In this document: positions 26,224 through 35,034 of the stretch, piece by piece | Layout of the letters: each line of letters opens with the position of its first letter | Numbering within the stretch: the stretch's first letter is position 1 | NCBI GenBank assembly: GCA_035534855.1 | Contig: DATLRD010000115.1 | Location: forward strand, 1-64,000 | Length of the DNA: 64,000 nt | DNA from: DATARH01 sp035534855 | GTDB lineage: Bacteria > Pseudomonadota > Alphaproteobacteria > ATCC43930 > CGMCC-115725 | Direction of reading: 5' to 3' | The notes under the pieces: generated by a model | The model's database searches: none | Seen by the model: the letters and a program-made list of their open reading frames with translations, nothing else | What the model was told of the DNA's origin: nothing | Made by a program: the position numbers and the translations under genes

Positions 26224-26683
26224 GCGTCTCCATCACTTATCCGGGGCGCACACTCCATTGGGAGCGGGCGCCGTTACGTCCGGGTTTGGGCAGGAATTGC
26301 CGGGTTGTCTCTCAGGTTTTGGGGGTGCCCGAATGGACAGGAGGAAATAACCGGCGCACCGTAGTTAGCGGTCCAGCAGATTGTCAACCCAAAAGCGCTG
26401 GAACTGTCTCGAAAATTCTCAGTCAGTTGTTGTCTTGATAGATTTCTGTACAAATATTATCGCTATATAGTAATTGTAATAATCAATTCGGTTCCAGTTT
26501 GTTTTCGACGACTGGAGGATAAATGATCGTCGATAATCTTTCGCGGCCGGTTTGTCCTGCAGGTAGCGGGGAGCAGCCGGCAGAATGCTTATTGAGATGA
26601 CGAAGGCGTGACGGTTTGCGTCGCCGCGCTTTGCGCGATAAGGGTAGCGGGTGGCGCGGCCGCAATGGATACGGGAGCGAACG
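26224..26683. other. AT-rich divergent promoter region
   Basis: 460 bases between the divergent RlpA-like and SDR genes. The stretch 26410-26530 is far AT-richer than the rest of the window (for example CTATATAGTAATTGTAATAA) and probably contains promoters for one or both genes. It also holds the 25-codon open frame listed separately. No RNA gene was recognised. Confidence 0.45.
26523..26600 (+). CDS. Possible 25-residue leader peptide
   Basis: ATG 26523 stands four bases behind a perfect GGAGG (26514-26518). The frame runs 25 codons (MIVDNLSRPVCPAGSG, then EQPAECLLR) to a TGA. It lies in the probable mRNA leader of the SDR gene, 83 bases ahead of its start. It could be a regulatory upstream frame or chance; it has no recognised attenuation motif. 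Confidence 0.3.
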   Translation: MIVDNLSRPVCPAGSGEQPAECLLR

Positions 26684-27382
26684 ATGGCAACAAGCGAGCG
26701 GGCGTTGATCGTCGGGGCGGGGGCAGGGCTCAGCGCGGCACTGGCACGGCGCTGCACCAGGGACGGCATGGCGGTGGTAGTCGCGGCGCGCAACGTCGCC
26801 AAACTCGACCCGGTGATTCGCGAAACCGGCGCCACCGCGGTCGCCTGCGACGCCACCAGCGCGGCCGATGTCGCCCGCCTGTTCGGCACGATCGATGCGG
26901 CCGGCGGCGGGCTCGATCTCGTCGTCTATAACGCCAGCGGGCGGGCGCGCGGCCCGATCGTCGAGCTCGATCCCGAGGCGGTCGATGCCGCAATCCGGGT
27001 CACCGCGTTCGGCGGGTTCCTCGTCGCCCGGCAAGCGGCCCAGCGGATGGTCAAGCAGGGCCACGGTACGATCCTGTTCACCGGTGCCAGCGCCAGCGTC
27101 AAAGGCTACCCGCGATCGTCATCGTTCGCGATGGGCAAGTTCGCGTTGCGTGGGTTGGCGCAAAGCCTGGCGCGCGAACTGCAGCCGGAAAACATTCATG
27201 TCGGCCACATCGTCATCGACGGCGGCATCGCCAAGGAAAGCGATCCGCGGGCGAACGAGCGCGGACCGGATGGCCTGCTCGATCCCGACGCGATCGCCGA
27301 GACCTATCTGCAAATGCACCGGCAGCCGCGCAGCGCCTGGGCTTGGGAGATAGAGCTGCGCCCGTGGATTGAGAACTTTTGA
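26684..27382 (+). CDS. SDR-family protein with Phe for the catalytic Tyr
   Basis: A 232-residue Rossmann-fold short-chain dehydrogenase/reductase. The nucleotide loop reads VGAGAGLSAAL (10-20), the NAG-type strand VYNASG (81-86), and the active-site region FTGASASVKG (132-141). The YxxxK pair is replaced by F148-AMG-K152, so the usual proton donor is missing. It may bind NAD(P)(H) without normal dehydrogenase activity or use another residue. ATG 26684 follows GGGAGCGAACG; a GTG 11 codons upstream is less likely. It is transcribed alone. Confidence 0.85.
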   Translation: MATSERALIVGAGAGLSAALARRCTRDGMAVVVAARNVAKLDPVIRETGATAVACDATSAADVARLFGTIDAAGGGLDLVVYNASGRARGPIVELDPEAVDAAIRVTAFGGFLVARQAAQRMVKQGHGTILFTGASASVKGYPRSSSFAMGKFALRGLAQSLARELQPENIHVGHIVIDGGIAKESDPRANERGPDGLLDPDAIAETYLQMHRQPRSAWAWEIELRPWIENF

Positions 27383-27479
27383 TTGTTTAGAATTCAGAAA
27401 CACCCGTATAGCAGGTAACACATGCTTAAATATTCCTTGCTACCGTCACGAACGTGGCGGTCAGCAAGGAGCATGCGAG

Positions 27480-27947
27480 TTGTCAGGGCACTGCGCAAGC
27501 GAAGCACCCTCTGTTGCCCTCGGCGATCTGGCAAACGCACCGATTTCCCGGCGGCGCTTCCTGTTCGTCGATGACAATGCATTCATCGCCAGCGCGATCC
27601 AGCGCGTCGCCGGCGCCTGTGGGGTCGAAGTCAGGGCGACGACCTCGGCCGCCGCGTTCCGCGAGCGCTATCTCGAACAGGTGCCGGATCTGGTCGGGTT
27701 CGACCTGGCGATGCCCGACGGCGACGGGATCGAGCTGATCCGCTTTCTCGCCGGCGAGGGGTGCCGCGCGCCGATCCTGATCGTCACCGGCCATGACCGC
27801 CGCGTGCTGGCCTCTGCCGCGCGCCTCGGGCGCGAGCGCGGTCTCAACATCGTCGAGACATTGAGCAAGCCGTTCTCGGTCGAGAGCCTTCGGGCCGCGC
27901 TGGCCCGCATGAGCGAGATCATCGCCGTCGAGAGTCGCGGGCAATGA
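27480..27947 (+). CDS. Single-domain response regulator (CheY-like receiver)
   Basis: A 155-residue receiver domain with a short N-terminal extension and no output domain. Asp31/Asp32 form the acidic pocket, Asp75 (LVGFDLAMPDGDG) is the phosphate acceptor, and Lys130 lies in LSKPF. The start at TTG 27480 is chosen for the AAGGAG nine bases upstream; no ATG is available in the frame. The stop overlaps the start of the EAL gene (ATGA), so the receiver probably controls that phosphodiesterase as a separate subunit. The cognate kinase is not nearby. Confidence 0.82.
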   Translation: MSGHCASEAPSVALGDLANAPISRRRFLFVDDNAFIASAIQRVAGACGVEVRATTSAAAFRERYLEQVPDLVGFDLAMPDGDGIELIRFLAGEGCRAPILIVTGHDRRVLASAARLGRERGLNIVETLSKPFSVESLRAALARMSEIIAVESRGQ

Positions 27948-28762
27948 AGAGCCTTGCCGACGATCTCGGCCGCGCCCTCGTCGGCGACGAGCTGTTTCTG
28001 GTCTATCAGCCCAAGGTATCGCTGGGCAGCGGACGGTGGAGCGGGGCCGAGGCGCTGTTGCGCTGGCGCCACCCGGAGCGCGGGCTGGTGCCGCCCAACC
28101 TGTTCATTCCGGTCGCCGAGGAAAGCGGGCTGATGCGGAAGCTGACCGAGCGCGTCATCGCGATGGCGCTCGACCGCTGGGCCGAATGGCACACCGCGGG
28201 GCGCGACATCGCGGTGGCGATCAACCTTTCAGCCAAGGATATCGAGACCGATCTGCCGGACCGGTTCGAGCGCGCCTGCGCGGCCAAATCGGTGGTCGCG
28301 GAGCGGATCACCTTCGAGCTGACCGAAACCGCGACGCACGACGTGACCGATCTGCTCGACATCGCCACGCGGCTGCGCCTCAAGGGACCACGGCTGTCGA
28401 TCGACGATTTCGGCACCGGCTATTCCTCGGTCGTGCAATTGCACCGGCTGCCGTTTAGCGAACTGAAGATCGACCGGCTGTTCGTCGCGGAACTCGAAGC
28501 CTCGGCGGAGGCGCGCACGATCGTGCGGGCGATCGTCGATCTCGCGCACGCGCTCAACCTGACGACGGTCGCCGAAGGCGTCGAACGCGACGGCGAACAC
28601 CGGTTTCTTGCCGAAATCGGCTGCGACGAGGCGCAGGGTTTCCTGTTCTCGCGCCCGGTCGAGGCAGCGGCGCTGCCCGCGGTATGGGCGACGCGCGATC
28701 CCAGCGCACCTGATGCCATCGCCGAGCTTCGCCCGGCCGCCGGAATGTCAGCGCCGCTCTGA
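27944..28762 (+). CDS. EAL-domain c-di-GMP phosphodiesterase
   Basis: Hydrolyses cyclic di-GMP to pGpG. The 272-residue product is little more than one EAL domain. All the catalytic signatures are present: E36-A-L in GAEALLRW, Asn94, Glu125, Asp154-Asp155 in DDFGTGYSS, Lys175 in LKIDRLF and Glu211 in AEGVE. An active enzyme is therefore expected. There is no GGDEF or PAS domain; input probably comes from the coupled receiver encoded just upstream. Its 3' end overlaps the convergent monooxygenase gene by 15 bases. Confidence 0.92.
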   Translation: MKSLADDLGRALVGDELFLVYQPKVSLGSGRWSGAEALLRWRHPERGLVPPNLFIPVAEESGLMRKLTERVIAMALDRWAEWHTAGRDIAVAINLSAKDIETDLPDRFERACAAKSVVAERITFELTETATHDVTDLLDIATRLRLKGPRLSIDDFGTGYSSVVQLHRLPFSELKIDRLFVAELEASAEARTIVRAIVDLAHALNLTTVAEGVERDGEHRFLAEIGCDEAQGFLFSRPVEAAALPAVWATRDPSAPDAIAELRPAAGMSAPL

Positions 28763-30229
28763 CGGCGTGTTGGTACGGCGCGGCGCCATCGGCGCGGCCG
28801 GGATGCTGCCGAGGTCGATCTCGGGCATCTCGATGTCGAGCGCGCGCAGCACCGCGTTGGCCAGTTCATCATACCGGCCGAAACTCTGCCGCAGCCGCCC
28901 GCGCCACGATGGCATCCCGCCGCTGGCGTGCAGCTCGAACGCCGATTCGCGCCCGTCGAGCCCGGAGGCGACATGATCCCAGGCGAGCTGCAACAGCGCC
29001 GCGCGCTGCTTTGCCGTGTACCCCGCGCCGCCAAACGATTCCTCGAGGCCCGCGCCCAGGTCGGGGTCGGCGAGGTCGGTGTCGGACGGCATCACCACCA
29101 GTGACGAGCCGGGCAGCGCGCGCAATATCTCGGCCATCCGCGCCCGCGCCTTGAACAGCGCGATGCCGCCGGCCATCAGATGCGGGAAATTCGGAAAGCA
29201 ATAGCCTTCCGGGGTGAATTGCGGGTCGCGCTCGGCGGCCACCAGGCAGGCGCGCACGACCTGCACCTCGGCGATCAGATCGACGAGGTACTCGACGGTC
29301 GGGTCGTGCTGCTTCAACCCCAGCGCGTCGGTCAACGCCAGCGCCAGGCCGAGGGTGAATTCGCCCCGCGACAGCCAGCCGTAAAGGTGGTGCCACAGCA
29401 GCCAGCGCGCGATCGGCTCGGGCGAGGCGTCGACGCGGAACACGTGCTCCCACGGGATGAAGACCTCGTCGAGCCACATCTGGCCGTCGAGCTCGTCGAA
29501 GCGGCGGCTGAGCGGCGCCATGAACGGGTTGGCCGCGCGCACCGCCGGCTTCCGGCACAGGGTCTTCACCCCCTCGCCGCCGACCGGCACGATAAAGCTC
29601 GCGGGATGGCCGTCGAGCTGGATGCCGTTCAGCGCGCCGACATAGACGTCTTCGGCATAGGCCGGGCTGGTGTGCATGCCAATCCGGCCGCTGATGACGA
29701 TGCCGCTGTCGGTTTCGCGCACGACGCGCAGCGCGGCGCGCTGCGCCGGGTCCGGCCGCAGGCGGAAGCCGAGCGGCGCCGAGCCGCCGCAAAACGTCAG
29801 AAACCGGCCGGTGCCCGCGATGCGTTCGCGATAGGCGAGCGCCGCGTCGACCTGAGGCTGCGGCGCCGTGTGCTCCAGCGATGCGACCAGGACGCCCATC
29901 GAGATCAGGTGGCCGTAGGCCGGCGTGTGGGTGATGTTGCCGGCGCTGAGAAATGTCGTGGCCGAAAAGCAGCGGCCCATGCGCACCAGATCGTCGCTCG
30001 ATCTCGGCAGGGTATAGCAGACCGGGATGCGTTTTCCGGTCGCGTCGGGCGGGGCCAACACCGTGTCCTGCCACGCCGGGTCGAAATGGCGGTCGTACCA
30101 GGCGACGTATTCGTCGATCATCGCCGCGGTCGCCGGATGGGTGGTGACGTCGTCGACGCGGCCCTCGCCCATCACCCACACGCGGCGCCCGTCGCGCAGG
30201 GCCTCGCGGTATTCGGCGCCGGTTCGCAT
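28748..30229 (-). CDS. HpaB-like FADH2-dependent monooxygenase
   Basis: A 493-residue member of the 4-hydroxyphenylacetate 3-hydroxylase large-component family, which hydroxylates phenols with FADH2 supplied by a separate reductase. Family stretches include SGRIGMHTSPAYAEDVYVG (substrate/flavin loop), MWLDEVFIPWEHVF and the helical C-terminus with ESFGGAGYTAKQR. ATG 30229 follows GGAGGGG. It overlaps the stop of the upstream substrate-binding-like gene (TGATG), so the two are coupled. No HpaC reductase lies beside it. The substrate is likely an aromatic compound. Confidence 0.85.
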   Translation of the reverse strand: MRTGAEYREALRDGRRVWVMGEGRVDDVTTHPATAAMIDEYVAWYDRHFDPAWQDTVLAPPDATGKRIPVCYTLPRSSDDLVRMGRCFSATTFLSAGNITHTPAYGHLISMGVLVASLEHTAPQPQVDAALAYRERIAGTGRFLTFCGGSAPLGFRLRPDPAQRAALRVVRETDSGIVISGRIGMHTSPAYAEDVYVGALNGIQLDGHPASFIVPVGGEGVKTLCRKPAVRAANPFMAPLSRRFDELDGQMWLDEVFIPWEHVFRVDASPEPIARWLLWHHLYGWLSRGEFTLGLALALTDALGLKQHDPTVEYLVDLIAEVQVVRACLVAAERDPQFTPEGYCFPNFPHLMAGGIALFKARARMAEILRALPGSSLVVMPSDTDLADPDLGAGLEESFGGAGYTAKQRAALLQLAWDHVASGLDGRESAFELHASGGMPSWRGRLRQSFGRYDELANAVLRALDIEMPEIDLGSIPAAPMAPRRTNTPSERR

Positions 30230-31155
30230 CAAATTCCCCTCCACAGATCGCTGAATTCGACCGCAACGATATCCGCATAGACCGGCTCGCCGTCGACGAG
30301 GCTCATTGCGCGGGCGAATTCGTTGACCGCGGCGAGCTGCGCCGGGGCGATCGCCGCGTCGTAATACGGCAGGTCGCGCGCGACGATGCCGGCAATGAGC
30401 CCGGTCTCGCGCTCGGGAAAGCGCTTGCGGCCGACTTCGGTGGCGCGCGACACGTCTTCCTTCAGCGCCTGCTGCGCCGCGACCAACGCGCGCAGCGCCG
30501 CCGCCGCCGTCTCCGGCGTGCGCTCGCAGAGCCGGACGGTCGTCGCCAGGCAGCCGAACGTATAGCCGAAAGCGCCGGGCGGGCCGTCGCCGCGGCGCAC
30601 ATCCAGTACGATTGTCCCCACGCCTCGCCCCACCGCGATCTCGGTCGCCATGCCGTTGGCCCAGAACCCGTCGATCTGCCCGTTTTCCAGCGCCTGCGCC
30701 GCGGTCAGCCCGAAATTGATGCTGCTGCCGGTGGCGCCCGGCACCGGCGCGATGCGCACCTCGTCGCGGCGCAAATCAAGGCCGCCGGCGGCGAGCAGAT
30801 GCCGCAGCCCCATCTCGACCCACGGCGCGGCGCCGATGCGCCGCCCTTTCAGCGCCGAAAGATCGCCCCGAGCGATCCCGAGGTCGCTGCGCATGACGAG
30901 AAACCAGTACATGCCCTGTGCCAGCGCCCCGAGCAGCTTGACGCCCTGCCATTCGGGAAAGCCGGCGAGCGCGCCGTGCGCCGCGCCGGCCACGAAATCG
31001 ACTTCGCCGTCGCGCAATGCCTGATAGCAGCGGTCGACCGGAAAGATCAGCTCGGCGCTGACGTCGAGCCCTTCGGCCGCGAAGTATCCGAGTTCGGCGG
31101 CGGCCAGCGCCGGGAAATACGAATTCGAGATCAGGTCGGGTATCGCCAGCCGCAT
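30229..31155 (-). CDS. NMT1/SsuA-like periplasmic-binding-fold protein without signal peptide
   Basis: A 308-residue type-2 periplasmic binding fold like NitT/TauT/SsuA solute receptors: SNSYFPALAAAELGYFAAEG, VDFVAGAAHGALAGF, GRRIGAAPWVEMGLRHLLAA. It starts at MRLAIPDLIS with no signal peptide, and no permease or ATPase gene is near. It therefore looks cytoplasmic, perhaps an enzyme or ligand-binding subunit of this fold. ATG 31155 follows GGAGGGG. Translation is coupled to the HpaB-like monooxygenase downstream, which suggests a shared substrate. Confidence 0.8.
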   Translation of the reverse strand: MRLAIPDLISNSYFPALAAAELGYFAAEGLDVSAELIFPVDRCYQALRDGEVDFVAGAAHGALAGFPEWQGVKLLGALAQGMYWFLVMRSDLGIARGDLSALKGRRIGAAPWVEMGLRHLLAAGGLDLRRDEVRIAPVPGATGSSINFGLTAAQALENGQIDGFWANGMATEIAVGRGVGTIVLDVRRGDGPPGAFGYTFGCLATTVRLCERTPETAAAALRALVAAQQALKEDVSRATEVGRKRFPERETGLIAGIVARDLPYYDAAIAPAQLAAVNEFARAMSLVDGEPVYADIVAVEFSDLWRGI

Positions 31156-31241
31156 CACCGCACCCCTCCCCAGAGGCCATTTTGCCAGGCGCGATCCGCA
31201 GCCTATAGTCGCGGCCGGGCAAAGGGAACCGGACAGGCGCG

Positions 31242-32099
31242 ATGATCCCGTTCGAGCTGAAAGAGCCGGCTTCGCTCGGCGAGGCGGTGGCGCTGCTCGA
31301 CCCCGACGACCCGGCGGTGCGCCCGATCGCGGGCGGCACCGCGCTGATGCTGATGATGAAATCGGGGCTCTATCAGCCGCGCCGGCTGGTCAGCCTGCGC
31401 GCGCTCGGCCCTGGCATCGCCGCGATCCGTGAGACCACCGCCGGCGGATTGGAGCTCGGCGCGATGGTGCGGCTCGGTGCGCTCGAACGCGCGGCCGAAA
31501 TCCGCCGCGCCGCGCCGGTGATCGCCGAGACGCTGGTGACCCACTCCAACGTGCGGGTGCGCAACGTCGCGACAATCGGCGGCAACCTCGCGCATGGCGA
31601 TCCGCACATGGATTTGCCGCCGGTGCTGATTTCGCTCGGCGCCGCGGTGATCGCCGCCGGGCCGCGCGGCGAACGCCGCATCGCGGTGGAGGACCTCGTC
31701 ACCGGCTATATGGAAACCGTGCTCGGCGGCGACGAATTGATCACCGCGCTGCATATCCCGGCACAGCGGGGCCGGCGTGCGGCTTATATGAAGGTCACCG
31801 CACGCTCGGCCGACGATTGGCCGGCGCTCGGCATCGCGGTGTCGGCCGCGTTTGCCGACGGCGCCGCGCGCGAGCCGCGCATCGCGATCGGTGCGGCGAC
31901 CGAGCGGGCGATGCGGCTCCCGGGCGCCGAGGCGGCGCTGGCCGCCGGCGCGTCGCCACGCGAGGTTGGGCAGGCGGCCGCGGCCGAGGCGCCGGTGATC
32001 GGCGACCATCACGGCTCGGCCGCGTACAAGCGGGTGCTGGTCGGGGTTTACGTCGAGCGTGCGATCAACCGCGTGCTCGCCGGCGGGGAGGCAGCGTGA
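31242..32099 (+). CDS. Molybdenum hydroxylase FAD-binding subunit (CoxM-like)
   Basis: Medium subunit of a xanthine-dehydrogenase-family enzyme; passes electrons from the iron-sulfur subunit to the acceptor through FAD. The 285-residue product has the two FAD-binding stretches RPIAGGTALML (27-37) and TIGGNLAHGDPHMDLPPVL (about 110-128). It lacks the extra [4Fe-4S] insert of hydroxybenzoyl-CoA reductases. Its stop overlaps the GTG of the large subunit gene. It is divergent from the binding-fold/monooxygenase pair, with a shared upstream region of about 86 bases. Confidence 0.9.
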   Translation: MIPFELKEPASLGEAVALLDPDDPAVRPIAGGTALMLMMKSGLYQPRRLVSLRALGPGIAAIRETTAGGLELGAMVRLGALERAAEIRRAAPVIAETLVTHSNVRVRNVATIGGNLAHGDPHMDLPPVLISLGAAVIAAGPRGERRIAVEDLVTGYMETVLGGDELITALHIPAQRGRRAAYMKVTARSADDWPALGIAVSAAFADGAAREPRIAIGAATERAMRLPGAEAALAAGASPREVGQAAAAEAPVIGDHHGSAAYKRVLVGVYVERAINRVLAGGEAA

Positions 32100-34387
32100 A
32101 CGACATCGCGATCCCGGGCGGGCAGGTGGGCCGCTCGCTGCCGCGCGTCGAGGGCCGCGCCAAGGTCACCGGCAGCGCCGAATACATCCACAATTTCCGG
32201 CTGCCGGGGATGCTGCACGGCAAGATCTGCCGCAGCACCGTGCCGCACGGCCGCATCCGCCGCATCGATACCAGCGCCGCGGCGGCGATGCCGGGGGTCT
32301 ACGCGGTCGTTACCGGCGAGGATGTACGCAAGGTCATTCCCGACCCGTATTACGGTCCGGCGTTTCACGACCAGCCGATATTGGCGCTCGACAAGGTGCG
32401 GTTTGTCGGCGAGCCGGTCGCGGTCGCACTCGCCGCCGACCCGCATGTCGCGGAAAACGCGGCGCGCGCGATCACGGTCGAATACGACGAATTGCCGGCA
32501 GTCTATGACGAGGTCGAGGCGGTCACCGCAACGACCTATGTCCACGACCAGCTGAAACCGGCCGGCACGTTCGCCGACCTGAAGCACCTGGTCGGCCGGC
32601 GCGATACCAATGTCGCGCTCGATTTCCACCTGCGCCGCGGCGATGTCGAGGCCGAATTCGCCGTCGCCGACCACGTGTTCGAACACGAGTTTCGCACCCA
32701 GCAGGTGATGCACACGCCGCTCGAACCGTTCGTCACGCTGGCCGATGCGCGGCCCGACGCGGTGACGCTTCACACCGCGTCGCAGAACCCGTCTTTCGTC
32801 CGCGTCGAGATCGCCCGGCTGCTCGGGCTCAAGGAAAACCGGGTGCGGGTGCGCACCGCGTTTCTCGGCGGCGGCTATGGCGCCAAGCTCTATATCAAAT
32901 TAGAGGCACTGGTGACGGCGCTGTCGCTGGTCGCGCGGCGGCCGGTCAAGGTGTCGCTGACGATGGAAGAGCAGTTTTTCACGATCACCCGCCACCCGTG
33001 TACCTATCGCATCAAAAGCGCAGTGACCAAAGACGGCCGGGTCACCGCGCGCAAATGCGAGGTGTATTACAACGGTGGCGCCTATGCCGATATCGGCCCG
33101 CGCGTCGCCCAGAAATCCGGCTTTGCCGCGGCCGGGCCGTATGACATGGCCAATGTCCACATCGATTCCTATGAGACTTACACCAACCGGCCGCCGGCCG
33201 GCGCGCTGCGCGGCTTCGGCACGCCGCAGCTGGTCTGGGCCTATGAGAGCCATACCGACCTGATCGCCCGCACACTCGGCATCGACCCGGTCGAATTCCG
33301 CCGCCGCAATCTGCTGCATGACGGGCGGCCGCACGCGACCGGTACGGTGATGCACGACGCGCCGCTCGGTGCGCTGCTCGACCGCGCCGCGGCGGCGATC
33401 GGCTGGGGCGAGCCGTTCGATCGCGGCAGCGGCCCGGTAAGGCGGGGGCGCGGCATCGCGATCGGCTTCAAGGCCAGCATCTCGCCGACCGCCTCGGTGG
33501 CGATCGTCAACCTGTCCGGCGACGGCAGCTGCACGCTCTATTGCGGCACCGTAGACATGGGCCAGGGCTCGACCACGGCGATGGCGCAGATCGCCGCCGA
33601 ATGCCTCGGCATCGATGCGGGTTCGGTGCGCGTCGTCGCGCCCGATACCGATGTGACGCCCTACGACATGGGCACGCTTGGCTCGCGCTCGACCTTTCAC
33701 ATGGGGCACGCGATCCGCGCCGCGGCCGACGATGCCAAGGCCAAGCTCGCCGCGCTCGCCGCCGAGCTTGGCGTTCCGGCCGGTACCAACCTGCCGATCG
33801 CCGAATTATTCCGCCGCAAATACGGTGCGCAGGCCGGCAACATCGTCGGCACCGGCAGCTTCATGCCGAGCCACAAATCGCCCGATCCCGAAACCGGGCT
33901 CACTGACGATGCGACGCCGTACTGGATGTCGGCTGCGACCGGCTGCGACGTGGAGGTCGACACCGAGACCGGCCGCTTCCGCATCCTGCGCCTGGTCAAC
34001 GTCGCCGATTGCGGGACCGCGATCAATCCGCGCATCGTCGAGACGCAACTGACCGGCGCGACGGTGATGCAGCTCGGCTTTACCATCACCGAGGGCATGG
34101 AATTCACCGACGGGCAGCTGCGCAACCCGTCTTTCGCCGAATACAAGATCCCCGGCATCCGCGACATGCCCGACCGGCTCGAGGGCGAGATCGTCGAAAG
34201 CCGGCAACAAAGCGGGCCGTTCGGCGCAAAAGGCGTCGGCGAAAGCGGCACCTACGCGGTGTCGCCGGCGGTGGCCAACGCGATCCACGACGCGGTCGGG
34301 GTGCGCATCGCGGCGCTGCCGATCACCGCCGAGGCAGTTTATCGCGCGCTGCGCGCGGCCGCCGGCGACAAGCTGGCAGAGGATTGA
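32096..34387 (+). CDS. Molybdenum hydroxylase large, molybdopterin-binding subunit
   Basis: Catalytic subunit that hydroxylates a carbon, usually next to nitrogen in heterocycles or in an aldehyde, using water. The 763-residue product has the N-terminal GRSLPRVEGRAKVTGSAEY, cofactor segments FLGGGYGAK, GALRGFGTPQ and GQGSTTAMAQ, and the C-terminal GAKGVGESG with the catalytic Glu. The CO-dehydrogenase active-site loop with its cysteine is absent, so CO is not the substrate. The GTG 32096 start overlaps the previous stop. The matured enzyme needs Mo-cofactor chaperones not seen here. Confidence 0.93.
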   Translation: MNDIAIPGGQVGRSLPRVEGRAKVTGSAEYIHNFRLPGMLHGKICRSTVPHGRIRRIDTSAAAAMPGVYAVVTGEDVRKVIPDPYYGPAFHDQPILALDKVRFVGEPVAVALAADPHVAENAARAITVEYDELPAVYDEVEAVTATTYVHDQLKPAGTFADLKHLVGRRDTNVALDFHLRRGDVEAEFAVADHVFEHEFRTQQVMHTPLEPFVTLADARPDAVTLHTASQNPSFVRVEIARLLGLKENRVRVRTAFLGGGYGAKLYIKLEALVTALSLVARRPVKVSLTMEEQFFTITRHPCTYRIKSAVTKDGRVTARKCEVYYNGGAYADIGPRVAQKSGFAAAGPYDMANVHIDSYETYTNRPPAGALRGFGTPQLVWAYESHTDLIARTLGIDPVEFRRRNLLHDGRPHATGTVMHDAPLGALLDRAAAAIGWGEPFDRGSGPVRRGRGIAIGFKASISPTASVAIVNLSGDGSCTLYCGTVDMGQGSTTAMAQIAAECLGIDAGSVRVVAPDTDVTPYDMGTLGSRSTFHMGHAIRAAADDAKAKLAALAAELGVPAGTNLPIAELFRRKYGAQAGNIVGTGSFMPSHKSPDPETGLTDDATPYWMSAATGCDVEVDTETGRFRILRLVNVADCGTAINPRIVETQLTGATVMQLGFTITEGMEFTDGQLRNPSFAEYKIPGIRDMPDRLEGEIVESRQQSGPFGAKGVGESGTYAVSPAVANAIHDAVGVRIAALPITAEAVYRALRAAAGDKLAED

Positions 34388-34388
34388 C

Positions 34389-34865
34389 ATGACGGCCTCT
34401 CGCACGATCCGCTTCACGCTCAACGGCCGCACGGCCGAGGCCGACATCGCGCCGTACCACACGCTGATCGAGGTGCTGCGCGACCGCTTCGACCTGTTCG
34501 GCGCGCGCGAGAGCTGCGGCCAGGGGCTGTGCGGCTGCTGCACGGTGCTGGTCGACGGGCGCGGGGTGTCGTCGTGCCTCTACCTTGCGGCGTTCGCCGA
34601 CGGCGCCGAGGTGGTGACCGTCGAACACCTCGCCGCCGATGGCACGCTCGACCCGGTGCAGGAAGCCTTTATCGAGGCCGGTGCATTCCAGTGCGGGTTC
34701 TGTACCCCCGGCTTTGTGCTGATGACGAAGCAGCTGCTCGACGAGCATCCCGCGCCGAGCGACGACCAGATCCACCACTACCTGTCGGGCAATCTGTGCC
34801 GCTGCGGCACCTATCCGCAGATCATCGAGGCCGTGAAGCTGGCGGCGCGCAAGCGGGCAGGGTGA
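34389..34865 (+). CDS. Molybdenum hydroxylase [2Fe-2S] subunit (CoxS-like)
   Basis: The 158-residue electron-transfer subunit with two [2Fe-2S] clusters. The plant-type ferredoxin motif CGQGLCGCCTVLVDG, with a fourth Cys in SSCLYL, precedes the C-terminal helical cluster domain QCGFCTPGF and NLCRCGTYPQI. The start lies one base after the large-subunit stop, behind AGAGG. Medium-large-small order is conserved in CoxMLS-type operons. Transcription probably ends at the long hairpin at 34940-35001. Confidence 0.93.
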   Translation: MTASRTIRFTLNGRTAEADIAPYHTLIEVLRDRFDLFGARESCGQGLCGCCTVLVDGRGVSSCLYLAAFADGAEVVTVEHLAADGTLDPVQEAFIEAGAFQCGFCTPGFVLMTKQLLDEHPAPSDDQIHHYLSGNLCRCGTYPQIIEAVKLAARKRAG

Positions 34866-34939
34866 CGATGTAACGGACAAGCCGGTTCTTTTGGCCTTGG
34901 CTTGCCGGGTGTGAAAGCGCGCGGGCGCGCAGCAAATTA

Positions 34940-35001
34940 TCACAATGAGGCAGTGAGGCAGTGAGATCACGCACCCTCACTGTCTCACCGCCTCATTGTG
35001 A
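34940..35001. terminator. Long 26-bp hairpin between convergent operons
   Basis: Arms 34940-34965 and 34976-35001 pair over 26 positions; 24 are Watson-Crick and the other two become G-U in RNA. The loop has 10 bases. The left arm contains the direct repeat GCAGTGAG twice. AAATT lies before the left arm and ATTTAA after the right, so on either strand the stem is followed by a T-rich or A/T stretch. It sits between two convergent operons. Confidence 0.7.
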
Positions 35002-35034
35002 ATTTAACGCGTGGTTTGGTAGCGCCGCGAAAAT

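Noticed and set aside
32096..34387. Carbon monoxide dehydrogenase (coxL) as the identity of the molybdenum hydroxylase
   Set aside because: The active-site loop reads GALRGFGTPQ and lacks the cysteine loop of form I CO dehydrogenase.
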